Below are positions 32,832 through 41,187 of a stretch of 42,236 bases of DNA, in pieces. This stretch comes from a bacterium (lineage in GTDB: Bacteria > Cyanobacteriota > Vampirovibrionia > Gastranaerophilales > Gastranaerophilaceae), in contig JAGBXP010000038.1 of the NCBI GenBank assembly GCA_017629215.1, forward strand, positions 1-42,236, given 5' to 3'. The notes beneath the pieces were generated by a model. That model was given only the letters and a program-made list of their open reading frames with translations, was not told the origin of the DNA and made no database searches. Each line of letters begins with the position of its first letter. Positions within the stretch are counted from its first letter, which is position 1. The position numbers were made by a program, and so were the translations under genes.

Positions 32832-34935
32832 AAGTGATAATATAATTATATACCCTATTCATTACGTTATTAAATGTATTTTGGTTTCCAAAAAATACAT
32901 ATAATTCAGCCTGATTTTGTCCTAGCATTTGTAAATCTAGAGTCTCTATTGGAGGTCCTGCAGGAGTTGTGCGAGCAGTATTTAATGGATTAGATATAAC
33001 TCCAGTAGCTCTCAAAATTGGAATATAAAGCTTGTTTTCAAAGATTTCATATTGAGTTAAGCCTTTTGTTATAACTCCTATATTGTTTTCAGATTCATCT
33101 ATTATCAAGCCTCTTTGCATTGGAGCTGTGTTAGTTTTTGCTTCAATACCAATCTCACTAGGTAAATGCTCTCTAATATTATACCCTGAGTCAAATTCTC
33201 GTTTTATTAGTAAATTCATATCCTCGGAATAGACCTGTTTAATATTTTCTTTTAAGCTAAAACAAACCTCTAAAAGATGATTTTTTTGTGAATTATCCCA
33301 ATTAAATTCAAATTTTAAGAAATCTGCACCTTTATCTAGGGTTACAACTAAAGATACAATATCTCTAGCTCCTTCAAAATCAATTTTTAACCCAACACGA
33401 TTTTTCTTGTTAAGAATAACTCTTGAACGTGAAAAATTAAATTTGTATCCGTTATCATCAATTTTTGGGCCATAATTATAACTATCTCCTAAATCTATCC
33501 AATCGACGAGGCTAAAAGGTGTATCTTTAATTAAAATTTCACCGTTATTAATTTCAAGTTTTATTTTGTCATTTTTTATTAGCTTATCTGAAATGTATAA
33601 ATCTGTTTCACCAACTTCTGGCATTATAAATTCAATTTGATCTGGTTCAAGATTTTCAACATTAACTAAATATTGATTAATATCAATATAGTCCTCTGTT
33701 ACAGGTATTTTATTAATGTTAGCTAATAATTTTTTATCAAACCCTTTTTTAGAATATAATTTTTCAAACTCTTTATGCTCTTTTGCAGATGAGAATTCTA
33801 AAGTTCCAGTGTAATTTTTATCAGCAAGGTTTAATACCATTTTTTCTTCAAAATTTGTTTCAAACTTTAATTCATCGATTATTGTGCTTGCAATTTGCAT
33901 TATTTTTTTATATCTTATAATATTTTCTGCATGTACATCATCAGTAGAACATCCACAAATACTATCGTGTGCTTGATTTTGAAGTAACATTTCATAAGCA
34001 TAGTCTATAATTCGTGAATACTTCGACTCAGCCTTGCAAAAACGAACATATCTATTTGCTAAATCAAGCTTATGTGAAGTTTCAATATTCAATCTCTTTA
34101 TATCTAACCTTGATGAATAACAACCTTGAAGGGTAAAAGTTTTGGAATTATCTCTTAGTTCGTCGTCAAATTTAAGTTTATCAAAATCAGTACTCACGTT
34201 TTTAAAATAATCAAAAGGAGATCCTAAAGTTATTTCATAATCCTCAGAAAGAATTTCATTCACTGCAGCAATTTGATCTTCAATATCTAATGGAATACCT
34301 AAATGATCAGCTCCAATCGGTAATAATATATATAAACCTGATTTTTCAGCAATTAAATCAAGATTTTTTTTAAGTATAGATGCCTTTTCCTCAATAGAAC
34401 AATCCATGGAGAATACGTCATTAAAATATCCTCTTACAAGATTAACTGTATCCATACCACACCATTTGAATTCAGCAGGAAAATCTCCACAGCCACGCCA
34501 TACTATTGCTTTATCTATTCCAAATTCTCTTAATATGTCTGGAATATTTTGACTATGTCCAAACGTATCTGCTAAATAACCAATAAAATCAGTGCAACCA
34601 AAATCTATTGCAGTTTTCATCCCTAATTCAAGGTTTTTTTCAAAACATTGTCTGTCAGTTAAGAATTCATCTACAAGACAATAAAAAGGTCCTATAAAAA
34701 GCTTCTTTGTACGAATTAACATGCGAATAAAATTTTCTTTCTCAGGACGCATTTTAAGATAATCCAAAAGAGCTGATACTTGACCATCAAAATAGAAACA
34801 AGGAATTTTGTTATTATCAAGCATGTAAAGTATATTGTCAAATACACGCAATAAACGCATGCGAAAGACCTCGTACTCTCTATACCACTCTCTATCCCAA
34901 TGAGTATGCAAATATGCTATAACTTGTCTTTTCAT
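32830..34935 (-). CDS. GH38 alpha-mannosidase
   Basis: Zinc-dependent alpha-mannosidase family, 701 aa (shorter than the common 850-1000). HTHWDREW at 10-17 provides zinc ligands His12 and Asp14, nucleophile Asp123 is in LADTFGHS, and the fourth ligand His323 is in NQAHDSICGCS; a C-terminal beta domain follows from about 380. No signal peptide, so it probably acts in the cytosol on imported mannosides or mannosyl-glycerate-like compounds. No transporter is adjacent. No Shine-Dalgarno; the mRNA appears leaderless. Confidence 0.92.
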   Translation of the reverse strand: MKRQVIAYLHTHWDREWYREYEVFRMRLLRVFDNILYMLDNNKIPCFYFDGQVSALLDYLKMRPEKENFIRMLIRTKKLFIGPFYCLVDEFLTDRQCFEKNLELGMKTAIDFGCTDFIGYLADTFGHSQNIPDILREFGIDKAIVWRGCGDFPAEFKWCGMDTVNLVRGYFNDVFSMDCSIEEKASILKKNLDLIAEKSGLYILLPIGADHLGIPLDIEDQIAAVNEILSEDYEITLGSPFDYFKNVSTDFDKLKFDDELRDNSKTFTLQGCYSSRLDIKRLNIETSHKLDLANRYVRFCKAESKYSRIIDYAYEMLLQNQAHDSICGCSTDDVHAENIIRYKKIMQIASTIIDELKFETNFEEKMVLNLADKNYTGTLEFSSAKEHKEFEKLYSKKGFDKKLLANINKIPVTEDYIDINQYLVNVENLEPDQIEFIMPEVGETDLYISDKLIKNDKIKLEINNGEILIKDTPFSLVDWIDLGDSYNYGPKIDDNGYKFNFSRSRVILNKKNRVGLKIDFEGARDIVSLVVTLDKGADFLKFEFNWDNSQKNHLLEVCFSLKENIKQVYSEDMNLLIKREFDSGYNIREHLPSEIGIEAKTNTAPMQRGLIIDESENNIGVITKGLTQYEIFENKLYIPILRATGVISNPLNTARTTPAGPPIETLDLQMLGQNQAELYVFFGNQNTFNNVMNRVYNYIIT

Positions 34936-34942
34936 AAATTAA

Positions 34943-34971
34943 ATTTTACATCAAAATTTATATCTAATCAA
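34943..34971 (-). promoter_or_regulatory. Promoter of the GH38 gene (leaderless)
   Basis: On the minus strand TTGATT (34971-34966), 17 bp, TAAAAT (34948-34943), then 7 nt to ATG 34935; no Shine-Dalgarno. Confidence 0.65.
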
Positions 34972-34991
34972 TAAATGATACATTTCTCAAT

Positions 34992-35024
34992 AAAAAAGAA
35001 CTTGTTATAAAAACAAGTTCTTTT
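34992..35024 (-). terminator. Terminator of tRNA-Pro
   Basis: AGAACTTGTT / AACAAGTTCT stem, with a T-run on the minus-strand side (34992-34997), just past the tRNA 3' end. Confidence 0.8.
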
Positions 35025-35029
35025 CTAAA

Positions 35030-35106
35030 TGGTCGGGATGACACGATTCGAACGTGCGACCCCTTCGTCCCAAGCGAAGTGCGCTACCAAGCTGCGCTAC
35101 ATCCCG
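35030..35106 (-). tRNA. tRNA-Pro (TGG), CCA encoded
   Basis: Complete cloverleaf: acceptor CGGGATG/CATCCCG, D-arm GCGC...GCGC, anticodon stem CTTCG/CGAAG with loop CTTGGGA (anticodon TGG at 35072-35070), T-loop TTCGAAT, discriminator A and an encoded CCA (35032-35030). The two other tRNAs in the window do not encode CCA. Confidence 0.96.
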
Positions 35107-35153
35107 ATACCTATAAGTTATCAAAAAGATATTTAATTTTCAATACATTGAAC

Positions 35154-35247
35154 GGTGAGCGAAGTGCTACCTCTCCTCGGAAGATACTTAATCTTCCTCG
35201 TCGGCAGGGTCAAGCTGCGCTACATCCCGATACCTATAAGCTATCAA
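35154..35247 (-). pseudogene. Damaged partial copy of tRNA-Pro and its upstream flank
   Basis: Positions 35211-35247 repeat 35088-35124 (tRNA 5' end, D-arm and 18 bp of upstream flank) with one mismatch. Further in, AGCGAAGTGC (35158-35167) matches tRNA positions 35073-35082 around the anticodon stem. About 40 bp containing the hairpin GGAAGAT/ATCTTCC (35179-35197) lie between, and the T-arm and acceptor 3' strand are absent. It cannot be a functional tRNA. Confidence 0.7.
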
Positions 35248-35570
35248 TTATTCATTTTTCAAACACTCTCAAGAAGTGCATTTCAATATTATCTTAAACA
35301 AAAAAAGAAATCAAGTCTTTAGTTTTAATTTGCAAGAGCAAAATAGAAATTTTCTTTTTTATGTAATTATAATTTAATATTAGTTTCAGAAGGCTTACTT
35401 GTTTTAATAATAAATACTCAGCTTTAAAACAATTGTTAAGATTTGCAAAGCTTGATTTTTCGCGCCAAATAAGGGCTTCAAGCTTTTGTGGCTTTTATTA
35501 TTGTAAAAAAGCCTTATAACAAGTCAATTTTTCAAAGCGATTTGTTTTATTGTTTGTAGGTGATAGTGTT

Positions 35571-36158
35571 ATGTATTTACAAGCAAGTGATAATGTGAAT
35601 ATGCGTGGAAATAAGTTTTCTAAGTTTATTAAACAAGTAAAACAGAAAGCTTTAGATACCTTGCCGAATTCTGCCTGCAAAAACCCAAAAGATGTTGAAA
35701 AATACCAAAAATATACAACAATTTTATCGCATCCTGCAAAAAATCGTTTGATTATGGGTGCTACAGCTATCATCACTCAACCAACAATTGATTTTTTAAA
35801 CCATGATGTAAATAAAGAGACACGAGAAGTTTCACGCAACAGAACTATCGCCAAAATTATTGTTGGTACAGCAGTTGGATTTCTTGTTAGAGGATCTTGT
35901 TATGAAATTGTCAATTATTTTACGAATATAAAATCTAAAAATAAAATACATCACGCTCTATTATCTGAAAAATTTTTAAAATCATTAGTTCAAAATGAAA
36001 ATCAGCTAAAAATATATCGAAATTGTTTATCAACATTTTTAGCAATGCTTGCGATGACATTTACTAATTATTATATTGATGCACCATTAACTCAATTGTT
36101 TGCAAACCGTTTGAACAAAAATGTGAAAACAGAAGCTTCAGAAAGAGGGGTGGTGTAA
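35571..36158 (+). CDS. Unknown predicted membrane protein A (195 aa)
   Basis: Unrecognised. ATG 35571 is chosen because TAGGTGA lies 8 nt upstream; an earlier TTG start has no site. The N-terminal 60 residues are basic and soluble, then two or three hydrophobic stretches (about 64-76, 101-122, 160-180). It is 1 bp from the next gene and shares its architecture (basic segments alternating with Ala/Gly/Thr-rich hydrophobic ones), so the two probably form one unit. No function is proposed. The preceding AT-rich spacer (35250-35560) holds only a GGCTTTT/AAAAGCC hairpin near 35490. Confidence 0.65.
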   Translation: MYLQASDNVNMRGNKFSKFIKQVKQKALDTLPNSACKNPKDVEKYQKYTTILSHPAKNRLIMGATAIITQPTIDFLNHDVNKETREVSRNRTIAKIIVGTAVGFLVRGSCYEIVNYFTNIKSKNKIHHALLSEKFLKSLVQNENQLKIYRNCLSTFLAMLAMTFTNYYIDAPLTQLFANRLNKNVKTEASERGVV

Positions 36159-36159
36159 T

Positions 36160-36759
36160 ATGGGTAAACTTGGAGCTTCATTGTTAAATTTTATTGCGAA
36201 AAGTTTTATGGCTAACCCTTCAGGGATGTTAATTGTAACAACTGTTTTTGGTTGGGTTACAGCTTCAACTGCACAAATAATATCAATTGCTAGAAATCCA
36301 AAATATACTAATGAGCAGAAAAACTTTCTTTTACCTCAAGAATTATCTGATGCAGCCATTAATATTGGTGCGTTTTTTGCAATTACAACGGCAAGTAAAA
36401 AAATTGCATTAAAAATGTTTCAAACAGGGAAATTAGTGCCTAAAATTGTAAGCGAATATTTGAACAAAAATGAAAATTTGCGTAAACAAGTTGGGAAATT
36501 AGATTTTAATCTTGATAAATACGCAAAAGAGGACAAACTTTTTCCGAAAAACGAATACGAATGTTGTAGAGATTTGTTTACAACAGGAGTAACTGTCGGA
36601 GCTGGAATACTATCATCAAATGTTATTACGCCAATTATAAGAAATAAAATGGCTTCTAATATGCAACATACATATATTAATAATAAAGATATTATTGAGC
36701 AGGAATTATCAAAACCTGCGAAATTACCATTAAATAAAGCTACAAGTATGAAAATATAG
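36160..36759 (+). CDS. Unknown predicted membrane protein B (199 aa)
   Basis: Unrecognised. Starts 1 bp after gene A with GAGGGGTGG before the ATG. Hydrophobic segments at about 20-42 (GMLIVTTVFGWVTASTAQIISI), 68-82 and 143-160 (TTGVTVGAGILSSNVITPI) alternate with basic soluble stretches; ends KATSMKI. Likely partner of gene A in the inner membrane. No homologue can be named from memory. Confidence 0.65.
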   Translation: MGKLGASLLNFIAKSFMANPSGMLIVTTVFGWVTASTAQIISIARNPKYTNEQKNFLLPQELSDAAINIGAFFAITTASKKIALKMFQTGKLVPKIVSEYLNKNENLRKQVGKLDFNLDKYAKEDKLFPKNEYECCRDLFTTGVTVGAGILSSNVITPIIRNKMASNMQHTYINNKDIIEQELSKPAKLPLNKATSMKI

Positions 36760-36869
36760 TTTTGTTTATAGATTAGCTATGCATTTTACTTCTATAATTA
36801 AAATATAGTTCTTGATTTTTTAATAATTACTTGTTAATATTATTAAGAAGAGTTTAGAACTCTGATATT

Positions 36870-36908
36870 CCACCTTTTAGAAAGATAAGAATTTCTTAAA
36901 AGGGGTGA
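36870..36908. other. Imperfect long hairpin upstream of tRNA-Met
   Basis: CACCTTTTAGAAA (36871-36883) pairs with TTTCTTAAAAGGGGTG (36892-36907) with a few bulges. It lies 22 bp before the tRNA and could end upstream transcription or belong to the tRNA precursor. Confidence 0.35.
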
Positions 36909-36929
36909 TGGTATTAAAGACTATCGCTT

Positions 36930-37001
<72 letters not shown>

Positions 37002-37003
37002 TT

Positions 37004-37038
37004 AAAAACAGGCTAGATTAATGTCTAGCCTGTTTTTA
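37004..37038 (+). terminator. Terminator of tRNA-Met
   Basis: AAAAACAGGCTAGA (37004-37017) / TCTAGCCTGTTTTT (37024-37037). After it, 37040-37268 is AT-rich and holds no gene that I can support. Confidence 0.92.
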
Positions 37039-37268
37039 TTTTTATTCGTTCTTCAATTACATTTACTATGGAATTGCCAGCTTCTCTACAACAATTATTA
37101 TTCTTTACACGCTTACAGTTTGATAAAAAGTATAAATAGTTTTATAAATTATTTTGATTAAAATTAGGAAACTAATCCTTTGATAACACTTGCTATAGAA
37201 TTGTAGACTTTTCTTTATATCAAAGTAATTTGAAAAAGTTTAAGATATTATCTACAACCTTTTATCAA

Positions 37269-37317
37269 TTAATGTCAATAAACGCTTTATTTTTATTATT
37301 AATGTGTTTAAATAAAA
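37269..37317 (+). repeat. Left copy of the 49-bp direct repeat
   Basis: Starts TTAATGTCAATAAACGC and ends GTTTAAATAAAA; identical to 41228-41276. The next 4 bases differ and then TTGTAATT matches again (37322-37329 with 41281-41288), so the original repeat may have been about 61 bp. Contains a small palindrome AATAAACGCTTTATT. Confidence 0.95.
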
Positions 37318-37343
37318 TTAATTGTAATTAATTTTATTTAAAC
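37306..37343. repeat. 38-bp perfect palindrome before the nuclease gene
   Basis: GTTTAAATAAAATTAATT (37306-37323), GT, AATTAATTTTATTTAAAC (37326-37343): 18-bp arms without a mismatch. It overlaps the end of the left direct repeat and ends 13 bp before ATG 37357, a good place for a dimeric operator. The right direct repeat lacks the second arm. Confidence 0.9.
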
Positions 37344-37356
37344 AATAGGTGAAATA

Positions 37357-38931
37357 ATGGCTAATAATTCTCATGGTAATAAAAACGAAGTAGAAATATC
37401 AAACTATCTTAATGAGAAAAAGTTTTGTGAATTAAATTTGTGTATGAAAGAATTTATAAAATATATTTGCAAAAATAAGGAAATATTATTTAATGACGAT
37501 ACTATTATTTATTCAAGTTATGAAAAAAATAATAAATTAAAACAAGATATATATATAAATATTAATAATGTTATAATCAATGTTAGTTTGAAAATGGGTT
37601 CTGGTAATTCATTACATCAAGAAAAAATTGAAGATTTTATATTATTTATAAAAAAAGAATTAAAGGCTTCTGAAGAAATTTGTAATATGTGGCGATTTTT
37701 TATATGGGCAGACGGAACTCTAAATGGAACAGGTCCTTTGGATAAAAATACAAAAGGAGAAATTATTTGTCGTTTTGGTTCAAAAGAATATCAAAAAAAA
37801 TATGCGCAAGATCGTGTCATTTTACAAAATTTTATAAATGAAAATAAAATTGCATTAATAGAAAGAGCTTTGTTCATTGGGAAATGTGAAAATAGTAATG
37901 TAGATTTTGTATACCACGGAACATATAAAGAAGGGTGTTGGATTTCTAAGCAAGAAGTTATTAATTTTCAGTTGGAAAATGAAACGAAGTCTAAAAATAC
38001 TTGTTTTAGACTTGGTAAATTAACCATTCAAGCTTGGAATGTTTCTTTAAAAGGAAAAACCGAACGAAAAAGAGGACAAATTCAATTTAAATATGGATCT
38101 ATGAAAGATGATTTTAACAAATTAATGCAACAAAATATTAATCGTATCGGAACTTTTGTAGGTGATATTGAGGAATTTGAATTAAGTCATTGTTTGAACA
38201 AAAATAAAAAAAATCAAATGTGGAAAGTTATTTTGCCAAATATTGATGATTTCACAAATTATTATTTAGTAAAAGTATCGTCAAACCAATTTTCACGTTT
38301 GAGTGAAAAAAAGGTTAAAACTAAGAGTGATGCCTATGTAATAAAAGCAAATCTTCCTAAAGATTTATTATTAAGTCGTGAATATGTAATTGAGGAATCG
38401 GATTTAAATGATTACGATTATGAAGTTCAAGCAAATTCTGGAATTTCTATTAAACTTAAATCTTCTCAAAATTATACTTATCAAAAATTTACAAAAAATT
38501 CTTTTTATAAAGCTTTTGCGTTTATTCCAGATATTAATTTTTGGTTTGCATCTTTATTAATTTATAGTTCTAAAGATGAAATTTATAAAAATCATAAAAT
38601 CCTTTCTGATATAGGCTTTTCTTTTGAAACTTTTTCAAATTATGTTGAAAAATATATGCAAATAACATTCAAATCAGCTGATATACAAAATAGTTCTTAT
38701 TGGGAAAGTATCAGAAAAAAGGCTCAAGAAAAGATAAAAGAAGAAATACAAAAGAATATCGAGCTGTCGGAAAGTATATTTATGGGAAAGCATTGGTTCG
38801 AAGCTCAGTATCAAGCATTATTCATATATGAAAAAGGTATATTAAGAAAAAATACAATAATGGATTTTTCTATAACTACAGGTTCTGGTAGAAGTAAAGG
38901 AAAATATTCAATAGAAATAAAGCCAAATTGA
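37357..38931 (+). CDS. Probable type II restriction endonuclease (PD-(D/E)XK-like)
   Basis: 524 aa, soluble. A PD-(D/E)XK-like core is visible: Asp64 (KQDIYI), then 12 residues on Ser77-Leu-Lys79 (VSLK) followed by GSGNSLHQE; SxK replaces the usual ExK. Residues 100-524 match nothing I know and should hold DNA recognition and perhaps further catalytic parts. AGGTGA lies before ATG 37357, right behind a 38-bp palindrome. It converges on two m5C methyltransferase genes with 8 bp between stops, which supports a nuclease role. The codon and base composition do not obviously differ from the neighbours. Confidence 0.65.
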   Translation: MANNSHGNKNEVEISNYLNEKKFCELNLCMKEFIKYICKNKEILFNDDTIIYSSYEKNNKLKQDIYININNVIINVSLKMGSGNSLHQEKIEDFILFIKKELKASEEICNMWRFFIWADGTLNGTGPLDKNTKGEIICRFGSKEYQKKYAQDRVILQNFINENKIALIERALFIGKCENSNVDFVYHGTYKEGCWISKQEVINFQLENETKSKNTCFRLGKLTIQAWNVSLKGKTERKRGQIQFKYGSMKDDFNKLMQQNINRIGTFVGDIEEFELSHCLNKNKKNQMWKVILPNIDDFTNYYLVKVSSNQFSRLSEKKVKTKSDAYVIKANLPKDLLLSREYVIEESDLNDYDYEVQANSGISIKLKSSQNYTYQKFTKNSFYKAFAFIPDINFWFASLLIYSSKDEIYKNHKILSDIGFSFETFSNYVEKYMQITFKSADIQNSSYWESIRKKAQEKIKEEIQKNIELSESIFMGKHWFEAQYQALFIYEKGILRKNTIMDFSITTGSGRSKGKYSIEIKPN

Positions 38932-38947
38932 TTTATATTTCAATTTG
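38924..38947. terminator. Hairpin formed by two convergent TGA stops
   Basis: CAAATTGA (38924-38931) / TCAATTTG (38940-38947), 8-nt loop. The TGA ending the nuclease gene and the TGA ending the methyltransferase gene sit symmetrically in the two arms. Weak stem without a clear T-run. Confidence 0.45.
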
Positions 38948-39914
38948 TTTCTTTTGTCAAAATATTTATAATTTCTTTGGCTATATCCGTTATTATCGGT
39001 ACAATAACACTATTTCCAATTTGTTTATAGCTTTGATGATGATTGTTTTGTATTTTATAAGAATCAGGATATCCCATTATTCTCAAGCATTCTCTTTCTG
39101 TGAGTTTCCTTTTTTCTGAGACAATTATTGGAATATTGTTACCACCAGTTCCCATTTTAGCAGTTAAACAAGGTGAAATACCATCACACCTAAATCCACA
39201 TCTTGATTTACGCACTTCATTTGCTATCAAAATATGTTCGCTATTATATCTCTGGCTTTCATAAAATTTATTTATATATTGTTCTATATTATATTTACAA
39301 GTATCAGTTATTGAATATTTTAAATCAACATTTTTTTCAAATAATGATTCTATTTCGTATTTTAATTTTCTTTTTTTAGGAAATAAATTTTCGCAATTTT
39401 TATCTATATTTGGGAATGTTTTTTTATTAAATGCAACACAATACCAGCGAGATCTATTTTGAGGATAACCAACATCTTTTGCGTTTATAATTTTAAAAAA
39501 TGGGATATATCCAATTTCTTTTAAACAATCAAGAATGGTTTTCATTGTTTTACCATTATCGTGGTTTGATAATCCTGCTACATTTTCAAGAAAAATAATT
39601 TTTGGTTGTTTTTCTTTGGTAATGCGTAGTACTTCAAAAAATAAAGTTCCTCGAGTATCTTCAAAGCCTTGTCTTTTTCCTCCAATGCTAAATGGTTGGC
39701 ATGGAAAACCCGCACATAAAATATCATGATTGGGGATGTCTTTTTCGTTAATTTTTGTTATATCACCAAAAGGAAGTTCTCCGAAATTCAATTCGTATGT
39801 TTTTTGCACATATTTATCATTGTCAGAACTAAAAACACACTCACAACCCAGGCTTTCAAATGCTATTCTAAAACCTCCAAGACCACAGAATAAATCTATA
39901 AACTTGAAATTCAT
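38940..39914 (-). CDS. DNA (cytosine-5-)-methyltransferase, copy 2
   Basis: 324 aa with the ordered m5C motifs: I DLFCGLGGF (7-15), IV AGFPCQPFS with catalytic Cys72, VI ENV (110-112), VIII QNRSR (152-156), a variable target-recognition region (about 165-265), IX/X RECLRIMGYPDSY and KQIGNSVIVPI. Starts 3 bp after the stop of the first methyltransferase, so it is co-transcribed. The two enzymes differ most in the recognition region, suggesting different targets or strands. Confidence 0.96.
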   Translation of the reverse strand: MNFKFIDLFCGLGGFRIAFESLGCECVFSSDNDKYVQKTYELNFGELPFGDITKINEKDIPNHDILCAGFPCQPFSIGGKRQGFEDTRGTLFFEVLRITKEKQPKIIFLENVAGLSNHDNGKTMKTILDCLKEIGYIPFFKIINAKDVGYPQNRSRWYCVAFNKKTFPNIDKNCENLFPKKRKLKYEIESLFEKNVDLKYSITDTCKYNIEQYINKFYESQRYNSEHILIANEVRKSRCGFRCDGISPCLTAKMGTGGNNIPIIVSEKRKLTERECLRIMGYPDSYKIQNNHHQSYKQIGNSVIVPIITDIAKEIINILTKETN

Positions 39915-39917
39915 TGC

Positions 39918-40973
39918 TTAATTATCCTCCATATAACTAATAAAATGGTTAATAATTGCAGTAATTACAGGAGGACTAACAGCATTACCTGCTTGTTTAT
40001 ATTGCTGTGTCATGCTTACTGTTCTTGAAATATTATCAATAAAAAAGTCATTAAAACCTTGTAATTTAAAGTTTTCTTTAGGTGTTAATTTTCTAATATA
40101 TTTTTCGGGAGTGCTTATATATATTTTAGCAGTATCAGATCTTGCAAGAATTGTCGGTGATATGCCATAAATTGAATAGACTCTTCGTTGACGTTCCATA
40201 TCGTTCCATACATTTCTTGGTAAATCAAAAAGTTTAACAATTTTATTAACACAAGTTTTATTCTCTTTAAAACAATTCATTTTTAAAAATTCTTTAACAT
40301 TTTTATTATTAATCAAATATCTTTCATTTTTTGTTTCCTCTAAAATATCCTTAATATATTTTTGAGGATTGTGAAATTCTAATGAATTAAAAAAATTAAA
40401 TCCATTATATTCAAAAGAAGATTTTAATTTGTTTATTTTATTATTTCTTTTTTCGATTTTTTCTTTGTTATTTTTACCACCTAGTATTCCAACAATATAG
40501 GTTCTTTCTCTGTTTTGTGGTAATCCAGCTTCTAATGAATTAATTATTGAAAAATCTATGGTATAACCTAAGTCATTTAATGTCTTAATAATCGTCTTAA
40601 AAGTATTTCCATTATCATGTGAGACAAGATTTTTGACATTTTCTAATAGAAAATATTTTGGCTGTTTTTCTTTTAAAATTCTTGCTACCTCAAAGAACAA
40701 AGTTCCTCGAATATCATTAAATCCCCTTTGTTTACCTGCAATACTAAAAGCTTGACAAGGGAAGCCTGCTACAAGTAAGTCGTGATCGGGGATCTCTGTT
40801 TCAGGAATTTTTGTAATATCACCATATAAATTTTTTTCTCCAAAATTTACAATGTATGAAGCTCTGGCATGAATATCTATTTCTGACGCAAAAACAATTT
40901 TTGCATCCAAATTAGATTCTTTTATGCCAACTTCAAATCCTCCTATCCCAGCAAAGAGGGATGCTACTTCCAT
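39918..40973 (-). CDS. DNA (cytosine-5-)-methyltransferase, copy 1
   Basis: 351 aa: motif I LFAGIGGFE (6-14), IV AGFPCQAFS with catalytic Cys73, VI ENV (111-113), VIII QNRER (153-157), recognition region about 165-290, then LQGFNDFFI and KQAGNAVSPP (motif X). It follows the AbrB-like gene by 2 bp with GGGGGCAT-type sequence before its start. First methyltransferase of a tandem pair that protects DNA against the convergent nuclease candidate. Confidence 0.96.
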   Translation of the reverse strand: MEVASLFAGIGGFEVGIKESNLDAKIVFASEIDIHARASYIVNFGEKNLYGDITKIPETEIPDHDLLVAGFPCQAFSIAGKQRGFNDIRGTLFFEVARILKEKQPKYFLLENVKNLVSHDNGNTFKTIIKTLNDLGYTIDFSIINSLEAGLPQNRERTYIVGILGGKNNKEKIEKRNNKINKLKSSFEYNGFNFFNSLEFHNPQKYIKDILEETKNERYLINNKNVKEFLKMNCFKENKTCVNKIVKLFDLPRNVWNDMERQRRVYSIYGISPTILARSDTAKIYISTPEKYIRKLTPKENFKLQGFNDFFIDNISRTVSMTQQYKQAGNAVSPPVITAIINHFISYMEDN

Positions 40974-40975
40974 TC

Positions 40976-41170
40976 TTATGCCCCCTTTGTTTTGTTGTTA
41001 ATATTATCATTTCTTAAAATTAACTGAGAATTAATCGGATCATAAAATATTTCTAGCTTACTTTTGCCTTTTTCTAATCCCATATTTTGAAGAATATTTT
41101 TAGGCATTCTTATTCTCATATCTTGTTGTAATAAGTATGTAGCTAGATATGTTAAATCTTTTTTATCCAT
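40976..41170 (-). CDS. AbrB/SpoVT-like DNA-binding protein (64 aa)
   Basis: Short protein whose core MRIRMPKNILQNMGLEKG, then LEIFYDPINSQLILRND, matches the swapped-hairpin AbrB/SpoVT/MazE fold (about residues 18-54), preceded by a short helix. As first gene of the methyltransferase operon (2-bp gap) it is well placed to be an operon regulator, comparable in role to C proteins of RM systems though of another fold. Four 11-bp iterons lie directly upstream. GGA lies 7 nt before the ATG. An antitoxin is an alternative, but no toxin is adjacent. Confidence 0.75.
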   Translation of the reverse strand: MDKKDLTYLATYLLQQDMRIRMPKNILQNMGLEKGKSKLEIFYDPINSQLILRNDNINNKTKGA

Positions 41171-41187
41171 AATAATTCCAAGTTTTA

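Noticed and set aside
35079-35297. 72-aa frame across tRNA-Pro and its copy
   Set aside because: It is a translation of the tRNA and its partial duplicate (the repeated ALHPDTYKLS comes from the DNA repeat), not a protein.
38928-39119. Plus-strand frame starting in the nuclease gene end
   Set aside because: Antisense to a well-supported methyltransferase, no ribosome site.
37357-41170. Reading the island as a toxin-antitoxin or BREX/DISARM-type system
   Set aside because: The AbrB-like protein has no adjacent toxin, and there are no ATPase, helicase or phospholipase genes; two m5C methyltransferases plus a nuclease fit a type II RM system better.
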